In this document: positions 8,560-16,311 of the stretch, piece after piece | Layout: each line of letters starts with the position of its first letter | How positions within the stretch are numbered: position 1 is the stretch's first letter | From: Qipengyuania algicida | Lineage (GTDB): Bacteria; Pseudomonadota; Alphaproteobacteria; Sphingomonadales; Sphingomonadaceae | Reading direction: 5' to 3' | Length of the DNA: 64,000 bases | NCBI RefSeq assembly: GCF_009828025.1 | Contig: NZ_WTYA01000006.1 | Span: 62,001 to 126,000, forward strand | Notes under the pieces: generated by a model | What the model was told of the DNA's origin: nothing | The model's input: only the letters and a program-made list of their open reading frames with translations | The model's database searches: none | Program-made: the position numbers and the translations under genes

Positions 8560-9732
8560 ATGGAGCCAGAACCTCTCAGGTGGGTAGGAATCATCCTCGC
8601 GATCGGCGCAATCGTGGCTCTGCTTCACGCGGTAGGCACCCCAGTTTTCGTCATTGTGTTAGTGGGCCTGATCTGGATTCTCACATTGTGGCTGGCGAGG
8701 TCGCAGCCGGAGCAGATCGTGGTCAGGCGGCCTGCGGAATTCACCATAGATCGCCTGTCGGAGCTGTTTGAGGATTCAGAAACGCCGGTGCTGATTACGC
8801 GCCACAACCGCGTGATTTTCGCCAATGCATCGGCCAGAAACCTATTCGGCACACATTTGCTCGAACAGGATGCGCGAATGGCCTTGCGCCACCCTGAAGC
8901 CGTTCGGCTGATTGAAAGTAAGAAGAGTGGCAACGCCTTTGTCACCGGGCTGGTCCGCAGGCGCGATGTGTGGGCGATCAATCGCAAGGCACTCCAGGAC
9001 GACATGGGCATTCTGGAGTTCATCAACCGCACGTCCGAAGCAGACATCAGCCGCGCCCATACCGATTTCGTTGCCAACGCCAGCCATGAGCTTCGCACGC
9101 CGCTGGCATCGATAATCGGCTATGTCGAAACTTTGCAGGAAGATGGCGGCAGCCTCGATACCAAGATCGCCACGCGTTTTCTCGACACCATATTGCGGGA
9201 AGCCCAGCGTCTCCAGAGCCTAGTCAGCGATCTCATGTCGCTTTCACGGATCGAAGCCGAAAAGCATGATCTGCCGGAAGATCGCATCGCGCTCGGGCCG
9301 CTGGTCGAACGGGCGACTCGCGATGCCGCAGGTGTCGACGGGGTCGAGCGGTTGACGATAGCTATCGAGGGTGACGCGAGCGTTCGCGGAGATACCCAAC
9401 AGATTGAGCAACTGGTCCGCAATCTGGTCGATAATGCGCTGAAATATGGCGCATCCGGTGGCCCGGTGACTGTCAAGCTTCAGGTCCAGAAGCCCGGCCG
9501 TGCACGCCTGACGGTGAGCGACAGCGGCGATGGAATTCCCGCCGAACACATCCCGCACCTGACCCGGCGTTTCTATCGTACCGATCCGGGGCGCAGCCGC
9601 GCTTCAGGCGGGACCGGGCTGGGTCTGGCGATCGTCAAACATATCGTCGAACGGCATCGCGGTAGGCTGTCGATCGATAGTACGCCGGGTCACGGAACCA
9701 GTGTGCACGTAACCCTGCCAACAGATCTGTGA
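8560..9732 (+). CDS. phoR: phosphate regulon sensor histidine kinase PhoR
   Basis: Inner-membrane sensor kinase of the phosphate response, about 390 residues. Two hydrophobic segments (WVGIILAIGAIVALLHAV and VFVIVLVGLIWILTLWLA) are followed by a PAS-like domain and a HisKA domain with His176 in NASHELRTPL. The HATPase domain has N-box LVDNALKYG, DSGDGIP and GGTGLGLAIVKHIVERH. Recognition as PhoR rests on domain order plus phoU and phoB immediately downstream. ATG 8560 was chosen; a TTG at 8551 is possible. Neither has a strong Shine-Dalgarno sequence. Confidence 0.88.
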   Translation: MEPEPLRWVGIILAIGAIVALLHAVGTPVFVIVLVGLIWILTLWLARSQPEQIVVRRPAEFTIDRLSELFEDSETPVLITRHNRVIFANASARNLFGTHLLEQDARMALRHPEAVRLIESKKSGNAFVTGLVRRRDVWAINRKALQDDMGILEFINRTSEADISRAHTDFVANASHELRTPLASIIGYVETLQEDGGSLDTKIATRFLDTILREAQRLQSLVSDLMSLSRIEAEKHDLPEDRIALGPLVERATRDAAGVDGVERLTIAIEGDASVRGDTQQIEQLVRNLVDNALKYGASGGPVTVKLQVQKPGRARLTVSDSGDGIPAEHIPHLTRRFYRTDPGRSRASGGTGLGLAIVKHIVERHRGRLSIDSTPGHGTSVHVTLPTDL

Positions 9733-9844
9733 TGCGCGTGCTATCGTTAGGGCTTGAAGGAGATAATATCTTCCGTCCGGACGATATGAAATCAGCTTCC
9801 CCACGGTCGCCATTCCGTCTTGTTCGCAGCCTTGGATAAACTCA

Positions 9845-9881
9845 CCATCGCCTAATTCCGGCAATCGGGTTAAGGCGATGG
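9845..9881 (+). other. inverted repeat / possible stem-loop ahead of phoU
   Basis: CCATCGCCT (9845-9853) and AGGCGATGG (9873-9881) are perfectly complementary across a 19-base loop, ending 28 bases before the phoU start. There is no T-run, so it does not look like an intrinsic terminator. It could be an RNA hairpin in the phoR-phoU spacer or a protein site. No good pho box pair (CTGTCAT-like repeats) is seen in this 177-base spacer. Confidence 0.35.
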
Positions 9882-9909
9882 CAAACGACATAGTAATGGG
9901 ACTCAACGG

Positions 9910-10584
9910 ATGAACATGGACCATACGATCAAGGCCTTCGATGAAGACATCACGCGACTGCGTGGCTTGATTGCGGAAATGGGTGGCCTTGCAGAAGTCG
10001 CGGTGCAGAATGCAATGGATGCGCTGGTTCGCGGCGACGATGAACTGGCTGAAAAGACCATGCGCGGCGACCGTAAGATCGACGCGCTGGAAAGCGAAGT
10101 CGACAAGCTGGCGATCCGCGTCATCGCACTACGAGCCCCGCTGGCGGACGATTTGCGCGAAGTGGTTGCTGCGCTCAAGATTGCGGGGGTTGTCGAGCGG
10201 ATCGGTGATTATTCCAAGAATATTGCCCGCGCGAGCCGCGAGATCGGCCCGTTCCGGCGTCATTTCGAACCGCTGACGCTGCTCCCAGCGATGGCTGACG
10301 TCGCCAGTGAAATGGTCCATGACGTGCTTACCGCCTACGCTGCACGCGATGCGCAACTGGCACTTGAGGTGATCGCGACCGACCAGCGGGTCGATGCGTT
10401 CTACAATTCGATCTTCCGCAACCTCGTCAGCCACATGACGGAAAACCCATCCACCATTACCAGCGCTGCGCAATTGCTGTTCGTCGCGCGCAATCTGGAA
10501 CGTATCGGCGATCACGCCACCAACGTCGCCGAAATGGTGCATTTCGCCGCGACCGGGCAATATCCGGTGGATCAGGACGACTGA
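9910..10584 (+). CDS. phoU: phosphate signalling complex protein PhoU
   Basis: A cytoplasmic all-helical protein of 224 residues built from two PhoU repeats. Each carries the E/DxxxD metal-cluster pattern (DRKIDALESEVDKLAIRVIA and TDQRVDAFYNSIFRNLVSHM), and the ending GDHATNVAEMVHF is diagnostic. PhoU couples the Pst phosphate transporter to PhoR and restrains kinase output when phosphate is plentiful. It sits between phoR and phoB. The pst transporter genes usually found beside it are absent from this window. A second ATG two codons downstream is an alternative start. Confidence 0.95.
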   Translation: MNMDHTIKAFDEDITRLRGLIAEMGGLAEVAVQNAMDALVRGDDELAEKTMRGDRKIDALESEVDKLAIRVIALRAPLADDLREVVAALKIAGVVERIGDYSKNIARASREIGPFRRHFEPLTLLPAMADVASEMVHDVLTAYAARDAQLALEVIATDQRVDAFYNSIFRNLVSHMTENPSTITSAAQLLFVARNLERIGDHATNVAEMVHFAATGQYPVDQDD

Positions 10585-10610
10585 CATAAAAATGTAGCCG
10601 AGTAGTCATA

Positions 10611-11339
10611 ATGCAGTCTCCATCGACCAATCGAAAGCACGAGGACTCCTCATTGGCTGCTGCGAAACTGCTTCTCGTCGAAGATGACCCGGCTCTGCTC
10701 GAGCTGCTCGAATATCGTTTTCGCAATGAAGGTTACGACGTCAGGGCCACCGCCGACGGCGATGAAGCGCTCATGCTCGCAAGCGAGGAGAGCCCAGACC
10801 TGGTGATTCTCGACTGGATGATCGAAGGCACCAGCGGAATCGAGGTCTGCCGTCGGTTACGGCGCGACAAGGCAACGGCTCATGTGCCGATCATCATGCT
10901 GACCGCCCGCGAATCGGAAGATGATCGGATTCGCGGACTGGATACCGGCGCCGACGACTACGTCACCAAGCCATTCTCTCCGCGCGAACTGATGGCACGG
11001 GTAGCGGCGGTAATGCGCCGTATCCGCCCGGCCCTGGCAGGCGAAATGCTGGAAGTCGGTGATATTGCGCTCGATCCGGTCGCGCACAAGGTCAAGCGAC
11101 GTGGACGCGAATTGCAGCTTGGCCCGACCGAGTACCGCCTGCTCAAATTTTTCATGGAAAGCCCCGGGCGCGTGTTCAGCCGCAGCCAATTGCTCGATGG
11201 CGTATGGGGCACGGCGAGCGATATCGAATTGCGGACCGTGGACGTACATATCCGCCGCCTTCGCAAGGCGATCGATATTCCGGAGGCAAAAGATCCGGTA
11301 AGAACGGTGCGATCGGCCGGCTATTCCTTCGAATCCTGA
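10611..11339 (+). CDS. phoB: phosphate regulon response regulator PhoB
   Basis: OmpR/PhoB-type transcription factor of 242 residues. The receiver domain has acidic LLVEDDPALLELL, phospho-acceptor Asp68 in VILDWM, the T of MLTARESEDD and the K of YVTKPFSPREL. The winged-helix domain ends with DIELRTVDVHIRRLRKAI and VRTVRSAGYSFE. There is a short N-terminal extension of about 13 residues before the usual receiver start, so an internal TTG start cannot be ruled out. The gap after phoU is 26 bases, so co-transcription is likely. Phosphorylated PhoB activates phosphate-starvation genes. Confidence 0.93.
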   Translation: MQSPSTNRKHEDSSLAAAKLLLVEDDPALLELLEYRFRNEGYDVRATADGDEALMLASEESPDLVILDWMIEGTSGIEVCRRLRRDKATAHVPIIMLTARESEDDRIRGLDTGADDYVTKPFSPRELMARVAAVMRRIRPALAGEMLEVGDIALDPVAHKVKRRGRELQLGPTEYRLLKFFMESPGRVFSRSQLLDGVWGTASDIELRTVDVHIRRLRKAIDIPEAKDPVRTVRSAGYSFES

Positions 11340-11477
11340 CCGCGCAGTGCTGCACATTCCCCTTCGCGATCAATCGCAGCGTGACCAATTATGGTTAAGC
11401 CACACCCCATCATGATCGGTCGGGTAATTTTAAGCCGATTCATCCATTGTTGCGAAGTAGCCAGGAGATGAAATCGC

Positions 11478-11861
11478 GTGGTTCTTGCGAATGCCGAAAT
11501 TCAAGATCCCGTCGAGCGCCGTCGATTTCGGCGATACACGGTTGATCAGCCGGCCCAACTCAGGCTGACCGGCGGCGATCGCAGCGGCAGATTGAGCGAC
11601 TTGTCCGAAACCGGTGCCCGGTTCGAAACCGCCAGCCCCCCGATCGAGGGTGTAAGCGGTCTGCTGGTGTGGAGAGATCAGGAACAGCGGTGCACTGTCA
11701 TTTGGGCGAGCGAAGGACGTTGCGGGATACGCTTCGACCGCCCGATCCCCAAGCGCGTCGTCGATGAGAGCGTCCTGATAACGCCGGGCAAGCCCAGCAG
11801 CGATGCCAATTTCGGGAAAATCCCTTTCGACCAGAAACGGTCCGCTTTGAGACGGCGGTAG
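11478..11861 (+). CDS. PilZ domain protein
   Basis: A small 127-residue protein consisting of one PilZ domain, the c-di-GMP receptor fold. The ligand motif RxxxR is seen in RRRFRRYTVDQP and the D/NxSxxG motif in LSDLSETGARFE. The barrel continues to GIRFDRPIPKRVV. No other output domain is present, so it would act through protein contacts, for example on motility, polysaccharide or cell cycle. It starts with GTG, preceded by an AGGAGA Shine-Dalgarno sequence. A second PilZ-only protein occurs at 40685. Confidence 0.85.
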   Translation: MVLANAEIQDPVERRRFRRYTVDQPAQLRLTGGDRSGRLSDLSETGARFETASPPIEGVSGLLVWRDQEQRCTVIWASEGRCGIRFDRPIPKRVVDESVLITPGKPSSDANFGKIPFDQKRSALRRR

Positions 11862-11878
11862 AGTTCCGACCTGAAAGC

Positions 11879-13093
11879 TCAGGCTTTCTCTTCTGGCTGC
11901 TCGCGCGTTTCGAAAACCTCGATCATGCGCTTGAGCAAATGGCGCAAAACCTGCTCCTGATCTTCCAGTCTCTGCTCGAGCCGATCGATTCTGGAAGCAA
12001 CTTCCTGCGCAGGCGCTTGCTCGCGCAATTCATCAAATTCCCGGCGTAACTTGCTGAAAGTCTTGTCGCGCTGAACAAAGGCTTCTTCTATCGCTACCAG
12101 CTGCGCTTCGGCCAGACCCGATCCAACCCCATTCTCAGCAGGCGAGGATGAAACTTCTGCGACATCGCCTTGGCGTTCTTCGTTATCTGCCACGACTTCG
12201 CCCGGAACCCCCTTGTCCACGTCTCGATCCATTTCGTCCTCCACCGCCCCTTCGGTTGCCGCCAACATTTCGCCGTCCGGCGTAACGTCCGAAAATTCGT
12301 GCAAGACCACCTCAAGCAAATCGCTGTTCAGTATCTCCATTTCCCGATCTGCACCATGCTCAAGCAATCGCGTCATAATGCGATTGATGGCTTCGGGATT
12401 TCCGGCGGTCGCTTCATGCAGCTGTCCAGCTATCGAAGGCGCCAATACCGGCCCCCCTTCCCAGCCCGCCCACTTCAGGCGGCCATCGACATAGGGTTCG
12501 ATCTCATCGACCATCAATCCGTCGAGCGTGTATTCGACCGTCAGCCGCTCGCGCAGTTCGCCAAGCCCCTCGATTTCGGCAATTGTCTCGGCAAAATCGA
12601 GGCCACCGGTCAAGACCATCTGCACCAGCGGCCGATCGCCCAAGCGCAGACGCCCCAGCTCTTGCAGTGCGAGCAGGCCGTCTTCTCCTGCTGCCTGCGC
12701 ATCGTCGGCAAGCACCAATACACGCGAGCCCCGTCGCGCCTCGTCCTGACAAAACAGATCCAGCGCCGCAAACGGGCTTTCCGAATGTGTTTCCGGATCG
12801 TCGAGCGCAAATCCCTGTAGTACGCCTTCCAGCATCCCCTGAGCGCCCAGTTCGGCTACCGAAAGCATAGCCAGCGTCACCGCTTCGGCTTCGAGCTTGT
12901 CACGCAGGTGGAGGAGCAAGCTCGACTTGCCTGCTCCCTTCGAACCGGTGACGAGGACAACTCCCCCGCCCTTGTTCAGCCCATGGCCAATCGTCGTGAT
13001 CGCCTTGCGGAAGGTCAGGCCGGGGAAATATTCAACTGCGTCGATATTTGCCTCGAAAGGGCGACACGACAGGCCATAGAATTGCTCATACAT
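11879..13093 (-). CDS. AAA+ ATPase, ExeA/PEP-CTERM-locus secretion ATPase type
   Basis: A 404-residue ATPase. Its beginning, MYEQFYGLSCRPFEANID, has the form typical of the ExeA/GspA and PEP-CTERM-locus ATPase family (MYExFYGLxxxPF). Walker A is GSKGAGKSSLL near residue 51 and Walker B is VLVLADDAQ. The C-terminal third departs from the family: an acidic linker, then a predicted coiled coil (KTFSKLRREFDELREQ, DRLEQRLEDQEQVLRHLLKRM). It lies downstream of the decarboxylase and ligase on the same strand with a 42-base gap. The likely role is energising or organising an envelope polysaccharide or protein export system. The divergence makes the assignment to the exosortase set moderate. Confidence 0.72.
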   Translation of the reverse strand: MYEQFYGLSCRPFEANIDAVEYFPGLTFRKAITTIGHGLNKGGGVVLVTGSKGAGKSSLLLHLRDKLEAEAVTLAMLSVAELGAQGMLEGVLQGFALDDPETHSESPFAALDLFCQDEARRGSRVLVLADDAQAAGEDGLLALQELGRLRLGDRPLVQMVLTGGLDFAETIAEIEGLGELRERLTVEYTLDGLMVDEIEPYVDGRLKWAGWEGGPVLAPSIAGQLHEATAGNPEAINRIMTRLLEHGADREMEILNSDLLEVVLHEFSDVTPDGEMLAATEGAVEDEMDRDVDKGVPGEVVADNEERQGDVAEVSSSPAENGVGSGLAEAQLVAIEEAFVQRDKTFSKLRREFDELREQAPAQEVASRIDRLEQRLEDQEQVLRHLLKRMIEVFETREQPEEKA

Positions 13094-13135
13094 CAGTGGG
13101 CACCCTCTGATCGATCCGAACGCGGAAGGCCCGCA

Positions 13136-14374
13136 TCATACCATCATTTCCGTGGCCGGTCCGTGGCCAAGAAAGGCGCTGGGCGACGCGCTCGCACCAT
13201 AGGCCCCTGCGCAGAACACCGCCACGACATCGCCCACGTTTGCGCGCGGCAGTTCGGCGCGGTCGGCGAACCGGTCCAGCGGCGTGCACAGGCATCCAAC
13301 GACATTGGCCACTTCTTCCGGCGCCGCAGAAAAACGGCTCGCAATCGCCAGCGGATAATTCCGCCGCACCACCGTCCCGAAATTACCCGATGCAGCGAGC
13401 TGGTGATGCAGGCCACCGTCGGTGACGAGGAATGTCTCGCCCCCACTTTCCTTGCAATCGACAATCCGGGTCAGATAGACGCCTGCCTCACCCACCAGGT
13501 AACGGCCGAGTTCGATATGGAATTCGGTTTGAACGAGATTTGGCAGCGGATTGTCCAGCTTCTCACCAAGTGCAGCACCTACGGCATCGATATCGAGCGG
13601 CCTATCACCGGCAAAATAGGGGATGCCGAAACCACCACCCAGATTGAGACGCGTCAGGCCGACTTGTGCATCGGTTGCAAGTCGGTCGGCAAGTGCAAGC
13701 GTGGCGGCTTGCGTTTCGATCACTGCTTCAGCGTCAAGCGCCTGACTTCCGGCAAAGATATGCAACCCGCGCCATTCGCAGCCCGCTTCCACGATACGCT
13801 TGATCAATGCCGGTGCTCTTACGGCATCGATCCCGAAAGGCTTGGCGCCGCCTCCCATTTTCATGCCCGACCCCTTGAGCTCGAAATCGGGATTGACGCG
13901 AACCGCAAGCCGCGGGGCCACGCCAAGCCTTTCGGCAATGGCCAATGCCCTGTCCGCCTCTCCCTCGCTCTCAAGGTTGAGCGTAACTCCGGCTGCAATC
14001 GCTGCTTCAAGTTCGTCTTTGCGCTTGCCCGGTCCGGCGAAGCTGACACGGCTCATGTCTATCCCGGTGGTCTGGACCATGCAAAGCTCGCCGCTCGAGG
14101 CGATATCGAGTCCATCCACGAGCTTCACCATAAGTTCAAGTATCGGCGAAAAGCTATTGGCTTTTATGGCATAATTTATCTTGAGTTGCTGCGGCATCGC
14201 CTCGCGCAAGCGTGCCATGCGAGTTTCTATCAGTTGGCGTGAATAGACGAAGAGCGGGGTTTCGCCCGCAGCTTCGACCAGCGCACTTGCGGTCTTTCCA
14301 CCGACCGCAAGCTGCCCGTCGATGGTCTCGAATCCATCCGGGATCGGTCCAAGCGGCTTGGCATGGGTCGTCAT
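13136..14374 (-). CDS. PLP-dependent decarboxylase, exosortase A system-associated type
   Basis: A 412-residue fold-III decarboxylase related to diaminopimelate/ornithine decarboxylases. The PLP lysine sits in KINYAIKANSFSP, the phosphate-binding glycines in LGGGFGIPYF, and the C-terminal catalytic Cys in VGCLCTPLDRF. It overlaps the upstream ligase by 4 bases (ATGA), so the two are translationally coupled. That pairing with an AMP-forming ligase is the hallmark of the exosortase-A-associated decarboxylase subfamily, as opposed to lysA. The substrate is unknown; an amino acid destined for loading on the nearby acyl carrier protein is a reasonable inference. Confidence 0.82.
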   Translation of the reverse strand: MTTHAKPLGPIPDGFETIDGQLAVGGKTASALVEAAGETPLFVYSRQLIETRMARLREAMPQQLKINYAIKANSFSPILELMVKLVDGLDIASSGELCMVQTTGIDMSRVSFAGPGKRKDELEAAIAAGVTLNLESEGEADRALAIAERLGVAPRLAVRVNPDFELKGSGMKMGGGAKPFGIDAVRAPALIKRIVEAGCEWRGLHIFAGSQALDAEAVIETQAATLALADRLATDAQVGLTRLNLGGGFGIPYFAGDRPLDIDAVGAALGEKLDNPLPNLVQTEFHIELGRYLVGEAGVYLTRIVDCKESGGETFLVTDGGLHHQLAASGNFGTVVRRNYPLAIASRFSAAPEEVANVVGCLCTPLDRFADRAELPRANVGDVVAVFCAGAYGASASPSAFLGHGPATEMMV

Positions 14375-15885
14375 GCGTCGATCTCTTTAGCCAGTGCTGC
14401 GCGATCGATCTTGCCATTGGGGTTCAAGGGCAGCTCCTCACGCCAGAAAATGGTGCGCGGCTGCATGAAGTTCGGCAGTTCGCTAGCCAGCGCCTTAGCC
14501 AGCGCGTCTTCGTCTGGCCGGATGCCGGGTGCACTTCTGACAAACAGCACCACCGCCTGTCCCAGTCTTTCGTCCGCGGCGCCGAGGGCCACAGCATCGG
14601 CGACCAGACCGGTCGCCACCGCAGCATCCTCTATTTCCTGCGGGCTGATGCGATTACCTGCACTCTTGATCATGGCGTCGCGTCGCCCGACGAAATATAG
14701 CAAACCGTCCTTGCCGCGGATCACCCGATCACCCGACCACACCGCTGTGCCTCCATACTTGCTGTGCGCTGGTGCGGGCCGGAACCGTTCAGCTGTCCGT
14801 ACGGGATCCTGCCAGTATCCCTGCGCAACCAGTGGTCCACAGTGGACAAGCTCGCCTTCCTGTTCAGCTGGGACTGGACCACCCTGCTCATCAACGACCA
14901 ATATCTCGGCAAAGGGGATCGCTCGCCCCATCGAGGTAGGATGCGCATCGACCAGAGCCGGGTCGAGATACGTCGATCGAAACGCTTCAGTCAGGCCGTA
15001 CATCGGATAAAGGTCGACATGAGGAAATATCCGTCGGAGGTTGGTTACCAGCTCCGTGGTGAGAGCGCCCCCGCTATTGGTCAAGCGACGCAGGGCGCCA
15101 CGTGCCTCGTCGGACCATTCGATCGCAACGAGTTGCCACCAGAGCGGCGGAACGGCAGCGAGCGTCGTCACCCTGTGCCGCGCGCAAGCTTTCGAGACGT
15201 CGCGCGGGAGCAGATAGTCGAGCGGAATAACCCTGCCGCCGGCGTACCAAGTGCTCAGCAACTGGTTCTGGCCGTAGTCGAAAGACAGCGGCAGCACGGC
15301 CAGCGTAACGTCATCGTCGGCAAGCTTGAGATACTGGGCCACGCTGACGGCCCCCAGCCACATGTTCGCATGGCTCAGCATCACGCCCTTGGGTTTGCCG
15401 GTCGAGCCTGAGGTGTAAAGGATCGCGGCGAGAGTTTCGGGGTCCCTGTCGGATGCACCTGGTCGCTGCGGACAGGCCCGCGACTGCGCGATGGCGTCCA
15501 CTTCCGCAATCACCTCGCAGTTTTCAGGTATGTCGGCATTCTCCAGCGTCGCCAGACGCGCTTTCGTCCCCAGCAGCAGCCGCGCCCCGCTATCCGCCAG
15601 AATATAGGCGACCTGCGCACGCTTGAGCAGTGGGTTGATCGGCACATGCACGAGGCCCGCTCGCGCTGCCGCCAGCGGCAAGAGGCAGGTCAGCTCGCCT
15701 TTCGCGGCCCAGCTGGCAACCCGCTCGCCCTCCTCGCAGCGCGCCGCCAGCCAGCCAGCCAAACCCGCGACCCGCTCGTCGAGCATGGCATAGCTCAACA
15801 CCTCTCCACGCAGCACCAATGCCGGTGCATCGGGGTGCCCCATCAGCGCAAGATGGTCGATCGGATGAGGTGTGGCATAATCCAT
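14371..15885 (-). CDS. acyl-CoA ligase (AMP-forming), exosortase A system-associated type
   Basis: A 504-residue ANL-superfamily adenylating enzyme. Motifs are the P-loop-like LYTSGSTGKPKGVMLSHANM, core YPMYGLTEAFRSTYLD, the ADP-forming hinge SGDRVIRGKDGLLYFVGRRD, and the catalytic lysine in LPLNPNGKIDRAAL. It would activate a carboxylate as the adenylate and pass it to CoA or a carrier protein; a carrier protein gene lies divergently 117 bases away. It is first of three minus-strand genes (ligase, decarboxylase, ATPase). The gene order matches PEP-CTERM/exosortase accessory loci in proteobacteria. Confidence 0.83.
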   Translation of the reverse strand: MDYATPHPIDHLALMGHPDAPALVLRGEVLSYAMLDERVAGLAGWLAARCEEGERVASWAAKGELTCLLPLAAARAGLVHVPINPLLKRAQVAYILADSGARLLLGTKARLATLENADIPENCEVIAEVDAIAQSRACPQRPGASDRDPETLAAILYTSGSTGKPKGVMLSHANMWLGAVSVAQYLKLADDDVTLAVLPLSFDYGQNQLLSTWYAGGRVIPLDYLLPRDVSKACARHRVTTLAAVPPLWWQLVAIEWSDEARGALRRLTNSGGALTTELVTNLRRIFPHVDLYPMYGLTEAFRSTYLDPALVDAHPTSMGRAIPFAEILVVDEQGGPVPAEQEGELVHCGPLVAQGYWQDPVRTAERFRPAPAHSKYGGTAVWSGDRVIRGKDGLLYFVGRRDAMIKSAGNRISPQEIEDAAVATGLVADAVALGAADERLGQAVVLFVRSAPGIRPDEDALAKALASELPNFMQPRTIFWREELPLNPNGKIDRAALAKEIDA

Positions 15886-16002
15886 CGGCTATGCGCTATC
15901 GAGCGCGCAGCGTGAAAGCGCAAGCGTCACCGCGACTTGCGCCGCATTGTTGCTGTGGTAAGGCGCGCTTCCCCATCAACTTGCGGGATCCGCCAAGAGA
16001 CG

Positions 16003-16311
16003 ATGCCGATGAATGCCGATACTGTCAGCCAGAACGCCACAGGGCCATCGCGCGCCGAAGTCGACCAAGCCCTGAGGGCAATTCTCGTTGACGTGCTCAG
16101 TCTCGATCCCGAGAACGTGGCGGACTTCACCGTGGATACCGGCCTGTTCGGCCACTTGCCCGAACTCGATTCCATGGCGGTAGCGACCCTGCTCACCGAA
16201 ATGGAAGATCGCATGCGTATCACGATCGACGACGACGATGTCGAAGGCGAGATGCTGGAGACCTATGGCGGGTTGCTGGCGTTTGCAGAGGCCAAGTCGA
16301 TCGCAGGCTAG
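16003..16311 (+). CDS. acyl carrier protein, exosortase A system-associated type
   Basis: An acidic protein of about 102 residues with the carrier-protein four-helix pattern. The likely 4'-phosphopantetheine attachment Ser is in LPELDSMAVATLLTEMEDR, with the usual hydrophobic spacing, and the IDDDDVEGEMLETYGGLL segment resembles helix III. ATG 16003 was chosen because the upstream part of the open frame is non-homologous and AGAGACG lies before it; ATG 16009 is also possible. Divergent from the ligase, it probably carries the acyl or aminoacyl group that enzyme activates. Its TAG stop shares CTAG with the convergent methyltransferase gene. Confidence 0.8.
   Translation: MPMNADTVSQNATGPSRAEVDQALRAILVDVLSLDPENVADFTVDTGLFGHLPELDSMAVATLLTEMEDRMRITIDDDDVEGEMLETYGGLLAFAEAKSIAG

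Noticed and set aside
12908..14242. Plus-strand open frame of about 444 codons
   Set aside because: Antisense to the ATPase and PLP decarboxylase; no coherent domain.
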